From Candidatus Bathyarchaeota archaeon (GTDB lineage: Archaea > Thermoproteota > Bathyarchaeia > Bathyarchaeales > DTEX01), in assembly GCA_021162225.1 (NCBI GenBank), contig JAGGZB010000088.1, positions 1 to 8,851 of the forward strand: 8,851 nucleotides of DNA, given 5' to 3'. The notes below the pieces were generated by a model. The model saw only the letters and a list, made by a program, of their open reading frames with translations. It did no database searches and had not been told where the DNA came from. Shown in pieces: positions 6,241 to 8,851 of this stretch. The first letter of the stretch is position 1; every line of letters begins with the position of its first letter. The translations under genes and the position numbers were made by a program.

Positions 6241-7188
6241 TCCTGCTCTAACTATGTCATAGCTGATGCCTGATGATGGTAGAATTATGACACCTCTATT
6301 CTTTGCAAGAAAGTTCCAAGCTGTCGGTGCGAGTATCAAATGATATTGCATATTCGATATGTCTCTGCCTATTTCAAGTAGGACGGTTGAGCCTTTAGGG
6401 TATCCTCCATCAAGCAACCCATCTAGGTCGGCTGAGCCGGTTGAGAACTTATCCGGGCCATCCTCGATCGGTTTGAATCTTCTGGTTTCAGTCGGCGTTC
6501 TAGATTTGAAGGGCGGGAAGACTCTGAAGCCTCCCTTGAGCGTGAAGGCTAATCGATCCTCTGTTATCTCTTTTCCCCGCATCTTCTTGATAAGTAGGTC
6601 CCTGAATAATCGTTCATCCTGTTCGATGGCTCTCAGAAGTATTATTCCATCGGCTACGAATTCTTCCATTCCGCTTCCAATATGCTCCGTTTCGTAGGGA
6701 ATTTCATCGATCAGTATCGTTGTGCATCCGACTTGCCGCATAATTCTGCTTAAAACGGTGTGGATGAAGATTCTCGCGTCAAATTCCCTCTTGAACGCTT
6801 GGCTCATGGCTGAGAACGAGTCTATTACGAGTCTCTTAGCCTTGAGCCGCTTTATCTCTTTAAGGATTATGTCGAGGATCGCCGAGATAGCGGCTTCTCT
6901 AACAGTTAAAAAGTCTAAGTAGCGGAACTTGCCTTCACTCTCCAGCTTTTCAAAGTCAAAGCCGAACTGCTTCATATTATTTATGAAGCTTTCTCTGCTC
7001 TCGGCAAAGCTGACGTAGACTCCATTCTCGCCGTACTCGGTTGCCCCGCGGTAAATGAACTGAGCGGAGAAGATAGTTTTTCCAGTTCCGGGATTTCCAG
7101 CGACTATTATAAGGCTATTTCTGGGAAATCCCCCGCCCAAAACGCTATCAAGCCCCTCAATCCCCGTAGGAACAGAATTATCCGTCAA
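6211..7188 (-). CDS. KaiC/GvpD-like RecA-superfamily ATPase (domain 1 complete, domain 2 cut short)
   Basis: A cytoplasmic ATPase of the archaeal KaiC-like group used in signalling. Domain 1 (about 1-230) is intact: GIEGLDSVLGGGFPRNS, Walker A GNPGTGKT (31-38), the catalytic-type acidic FAES (Glu63 region), Walker B RLVIDS (119-124, Asp123) and the KaiC signature KKMRG (201-205). Domain 2 starts at STGSADLDGLLDGGYPKGS (249-267), but its Walker A site reads LEIGRDISN (271-279) without Lys, so this half is expected not to hydrolyse ATP. It ends early at PSSGISYDIVRAGLR plus seven residues that do not fit, because the frame runs into TGA; the rest of the domain is in the next ORF, one frame away. 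The start is TTG 7188, with a strong GGAGGG (7194-7199 on the plus map) 5 nt ahead and a TATA-like box at 7228-7235. First gene of a three-ORF operon. Confidence 0.88.
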   Translation of the reverse strand: MTDNSVPTGIEGLDSVLGGGFPRNSLIIVAGNPGTGKTIFSAQFIYRGATEYGENGVYVSFAESRESFINNMKQFGFDFEKLESEGKFRYLDFLTVREAAISAILDIILKEIKRLKAKRLVIDSFSAMSQAFKREFDARIFIHTVLSRIMRQVGCTTILIDEIPYETEHIGSGMEEFVADGIILLRAIEQDERLFRDLLIKKMRGKEITEDRLAFTLKGGFRVFPPFKSRTPTETRRFKPIEDGPDKFSTGSADLDGLLDGGYPKGSTVLLEIGRDISNMQYHLILAPTAWNFLAKNRGVIILPSSGISYDIVRAGLRWLIFPRM

Positions 7189-7193
7189 AGAAT

Positions 7194-7199
7194 CCCTCC
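7194..7199 (-). promoter_or_regulatory. Ribosome binding site fixing the TTG start of the KaiC-like gene
   Basis: GGAGGG on the minus strand ends 5 nt before TTG 7188. There is no ATG near this position, and the conserved GIEGLD domain start follows at residue 9, so the TTG start is well supported. Confidence 0.75.
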
Positions 7200-7227
7200 A
7201 AAACTATTATGATGAAAGTTATATGTT

Positions 7228-7235
7228 CTATAAAA
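7228..7235 (-). promoter_or_regulatory. Putative TATA box of the KaiC-like operon
   Basis: TTTTATAG on the minus strand is centred near 7231, which predicts a transcript start near 7205 and a leader of about 16 nt that just contains the GGAGGG ribosome binding site. This is good archaeal geometry, though unproven. Confidence 0.5.
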
Positions 7236-7283
7236 ATGAAAAGGCTGTTAATTTAAAATATGATCTTAAAAATAATTTAAAAA

Positions 7284-7299
7284 ATATTGGCGCCAATAT
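7284..7299 (-). terminator. Perfect 16-nt palindrome plus T-run after the LLM oxidoreductase gene
   Basis: ATATTGGCGCCAATAT is a perfect palindrome lying 2 nt beyond the oxidoreductase stop codon. On the minus strand it is followed at once by a T-run and further T-rich DNA (TTTTTTAAATTATTTTT), so it can act as a hairpin-type or T-run terminator. It also sits about 50 nt upstream of the KaiC-like promoter and could instead be an operator for a dimeric regulator. Confidence 0.5.
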
Positions 7300-7301
7300 A
7301 C

Positions 7302-8192
7302 TCAGCAGAAGCTCGGCATGACTTCTTCTGTAAACCTCTTTAGAAATACATGGATCTTTTTCAGCGGCACATAGTCAACCGTGAAGTCCAGAAGGATAAG
7401 GCCGAAGCCTCTCTCTGAGAGAGCCTCAACACTTCTCAGCCACTCAGCACTTTCTGTCCCCGTGCCTTTCGGGTAAGAGATTGAAGGAGCGATTATTGGG
7501 AGATCCGCTCTTCCAAGCCTCTCAGCGGCTTTTCTGAGACGTCTCTGAATATCTTCGAGCTTCTCCATCTCCATATTCACAGGTGGAAACAAGCCTTCTC
7601 CATACTTGACGGTAGCCTCTACTATCGCATCTGAGTAGCCTCCGAACCATATGGGTGGATGAGGTTTCTGAACTGGTTTAGGCCAGAATGGAGCATCACT
7701 AACTTGGTAATATTTCCCCTTAAAGGTTGTTCTGTTCTGGGTCCAGAGACGTAATATGATCTCCAAACCCTCAAGCATCTTCTCTATGCGCTCCCTGTGG
7801 CTTCCCCAGCCTACACCATAAGATATTGCCTCCCATTTATACCATCCTGCCCCCACGCCAAGCAATGTTCTCCCATGAGAGATTATATCGGCCGTAGCCA
7901 CCATCTTCGCAAGCCTAGGCGGAACATAGAATGGTACAGGTGAAACACGGGTCCCCAATCTTATCCTCTCAGTCTTCACAGCCGCCGCCGTAAGAACAAT
8001 CCAAGCATCAAGCTTGTTCGGCCTATCAGGATCCCAGCCAAGATTACTATAGGTTTCAGATGGAAGAAAAAAGTGATCTCCAACCGTTAAGCAGTCAAAT
8101 CCAAGCTTATCCGCTAAAACCGTAGTCTCCAGAAAAGCCTCGTAGCCGTACGGTCCATGTATTGGGAAATGAACTCCAAACATATGCTCCAT
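7302..8192 (-). CDS. F420-dependent LLM-class (luciferase-like) oxidoreductase
   Basis: A soluble TIM-barrel flavin/F420 oxidoreductase of the bacterial-luciferase superfamily; about 296 residues, the normal length. Family landmarks in order (numbered from ATG 8198): FGVHFPIHGP start, AFLETTVLADKLGFDCLTVG and DHFF (21-43), LDAWIVLTAAAVKTERIRLG (63-82), TRVSPVPFYVPPRLAKMVAT (83-102), DIISHGRTLLGVGAGW (104-119), HRERIEKMLEGLEIILRLWT (134-153), FKGKYYQVSDAPFWPKPVQK (159-178), HPPIWFGGYSD (180-190). This order matches the F420-using archaeal/actinobacterial group better than FMN luciferases; the cofactor is inferred. ATG 8198 has its GGTG only 1 nt ahead, while ATG 8192 has it 7 nt ahead, so I prefer 8192; ATG 8183 is also possible. 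It is a single gene with its own promoter and terminator. The substrate is unknown. Confidence 0.9.
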   Translation of the reverse strand: MEHMFGVHFPIHGPYGYEAFLETTVLADKLGFDCLTVGDHFFLPSETYSNLGWDPDRPNKLDAWIVLTAAAVKTERIRLGTRVSPVPFYVPPRLAKMVATADIISHGRTLLGVGAGWYKWEAISYGVGWGSHRERIEKMLEGLEIILRLWTQNRTTFKGKYYQVSDAPFWPKPVQKPHPPIWFGGYSDAIVEATVKYGEGLFPPVNMEMEKLEDIQRRLRKAAERLGRADLPIIAPSISYPKGTGTESAEWLRSVEALSERGFGLILLDFTVDYVPLKKIHVFLKRFTEEVMPSFC

Positions 8193-8234
8193 TCCCATTC
8201 ACCCCACAACGCATAATCCTCTGCAATCAGAGCC

Positions 8235-8242
8235 TAATAAAT
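8235..8242 (-). promoter_or_regulatory. Putative TATA box of the LLM oxidoreductase gene
   Basis: ATTTATTA on the minus strand is centred near 8238, predicting a transcript start near 8212 and a leader of about 20 nt that carries GGGGTG (8200-8205) ahead of ATG 8192. Confidence 0.4.
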
Positions 8243-8263
8243 CCAATCCAACAATCCTTCGAT

Positions 8264-8274
8264 TATATTTATAA
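8264..8274 (+). promoter_or_regulatory. Putative TATA box in the CRISPR leader
   Basis: TATATTTATAA on the plus strand is the best TATA-like site ahead of the CRISPR remnant. It would start an RNA near 8296, about 70 nt before the first repeat. It reads nearly as well on the other strand, so it might also serve the LLM gene. Confidence 0.35.
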
Positions 8275-8365
8275 GGCGAGATGCAATAAAGAGATAATCG
8301 AAAGATCATCTCTAGGAAACGGCAAAAACGGACGCAAAAGAAAAAACAACCAAAAATGCATATCG

Positions 8366-8481
8366 GTTTCAACAGGAAAAATCCCAAAAAGGGAATTGAA
8401 AGCGGATGAGATTGAGTTTCACCTCGGTAAATATGGGCTTCTCGTTTCAAAACAGAAAATCCCAAAAAAGGGAATTGCTAC
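8366..8481 (+). CRISPR. Minimal CRISPR array: two repeats, one spacer
   Basis: Repeat 1 (8366-8402, 37 nt) begins GTTTCAACAGG and ends GGGAATTGAAAG. Repeat 2 (8444-8481, 38 nt) shares GTTTCAA, the core AAAATCCCAAAAA and GGGAATTG, but differs at positions 8-12, has one more A in the loop and ends CTAC. The single spacer is 8403-8443, 41 nt, a normal archaeal spacer length. Repeat 1 is dyad-symmetric: TTTCAA with TTGAAA outside, TCCC with GGGA inside. Its last 8 nt, ATTGAAAG, match the classic archaeal crRNA 5' handle, so the array is probably read on the plus strand with the leader at 8199-8365. The decayed 3' end of repeat 2 is what terminal, leader-distal repeats usually show. No cas gene is in the window. 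With only two copies this could be a remnant or an orphan array served by Cas proteins elsewhere. Confidence 0.72.
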
Positions 8482-8517
8482 CAAAATCTAATCTCTATGA
8501 TTCTTGAACTTTCCTCT

Positions 8518-8715
8518 TTATGTCAGGATTCTTCCTTCCTTTGTGATCTGAGTAAGTATTCTTTTTCCCTCCTTTCTTAGTTCCACCAAGCCGTCCTTCA
8601 GCATCTCCCTAAGGTTTCTTGAGAGAGTTGGAAGGCTTAGACCCGTTCTCTCCGCCAGCTCCTTCAGAATTCTCACAACCGCGTAGATGGAAACATCATT
8701 TTTGCTATGCATCAA
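8518..8715 (-). CDS. Short winged-helix protein, probably N-terminally truncated or start disrupted
   Basis: The 65 residues from TTG 8715 (64 from ATG 8712) contain a winged-helix core: VVRILKELAERTGLSLPTLS (helices 1-3), RNLREMLKDGLVELRKEG (recognition helix and wing) and KRILTQITKEGRIL. Ser-Leu-Pro-Thr-Leu-Ser-Arg is the recognition-helix start typical of MarR/ArsR-like archaeal regulators. The same frame stays open upstream to TAG 8767-8769 and reads LRLITTLDPLRIYTAKLMHS, which looks like the missing first helix of such a regulator ('lDplR...akl'). It has no ATG, GTG or TTG before 8715, and the TATA-like TATAAAT at 8724-8730 lies too near the start. A frame change or start loss is therefore likely. 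Target and ligand are unknown. Confidence 0.6.
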   Translation of the reverse strand: MMHSKNDVSIYAVVRILKELAERTGLSLPTLSRNLREMLKDGLVELRKEGKRILTQITKEGRILT

Positions 8716-8851
8716 TTTAGCAGTATAAATTCGCAGTGGATCTAGAGTCGTGATGAGTCTTAGAGACTAAATGTTTTGCTATTAAAACCGAGAGTTAATC
8801 CAAGGTTTCTATGCATCCCTATTGGGTCTGAAATGCTTAATGTGATGAATA

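Larger units (their letters stand above)
8199..8365 (+). other. Probable CRISPR leader / intergenic region
   Basis: About 167 nt of A-rich DNA between the divergent LLM oxidoreductase start and the first CRISPR repeat. Open frames on both strands here have poor composition and no family likeness, so I treat the stretch as non-coding. It holds TATA-like boxes for both directions. The remaining non-coding part, 8482-8517, holds nothing that I recognise. Confidence 0.45.

Noticed and set aside
8199..8465. 88-residue open frame on the minus strand
   Set aside because: It passes through one full repeat and the spacer of the CRISPR remnant; its Phe/Cys-rich product reflects reversed A-rich DNA and shows no domain.
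8162..8491. 109-residue open frame on the plus strand
   Set aside because: It begins inside the 5' end of the LLM gene on the other strand, runs through the CRISPR repeats and has a Lys/Asn-rich composition typical of untranslated A-rich DNA; no family likeness.

Overview
The window looks archaeal. Visible signs are TATA-like boxes about 25-30 nt ahead of probable transcript starts, purine-rich or GGTG-type ribosome binding sites, T-rich gene ends, TTG starts, a KaiC/GvpD-type RecA-superfamily ATPase, a MinD-like ATPase, archaeal winged-helix proteins and a CRISPR repeat ending in ATTGAAAG. A member of the TACK group (Bathyarchaeota or Nitrososphaeria-like) is my guess from the gene mix; the sequence alone does not prove it.

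Layout. (1) 1-392: 3' end of a MinD/Mrp-like P-loop ATPase gene. (2) 519-2918: a tight three-gene operon for a high-affinity zinc (or manganese) ABC importer: binding protein, ATPase and permease, overlapping by 8 and 4 nt. (3) 3183-3443 (-): a small winged-helix regulator, divergent from (4) 3608-5190 (+): nitroreductase, DUF488 protein and a flavodoxin-like protein, a small redox group. (5) 5191-5363: a gap between convergent genes with two competing hairpins. (6) 7188-5364 (-): a three-ORF operon. The first two ORFs (7188-6211 and 6235-5759) look like one double-domain KaiC-like ATPase broken by a one-base frame change. The third (5762-5364) overlaps the second by ATGA and is a small helical protein resembling archaeal signalling output domains. 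(7) 8192-7302 (-): an F420-type luciferase-like oxidoreductase, followed by a perfect 16-nt palindrome and a T-run. (8) 8199-8517: no convincing protein gene, but a two-repeat, one-spacer CRISPR remnant (8366-8481) with an AT-rich, TATA-containing leader. (9) 8518-8715 (-): a short winged-helix ORF that looks truncated at its N-terminus.

How the parts work together. The ABC genes form a complete importer. The nitroreductase, flavodoxin and LLM oxidoreductase are flavin- or F420-linked redox proteins. The KaiC-like operon fits the published idea that KaiC-like ATPases act as signalling hubs in archaea. The items most worth checking are the split ATPase, the orphan mini-CRISPR, the likely non-AUG start of the metal-binding protein and the damaged winged-helix gene.
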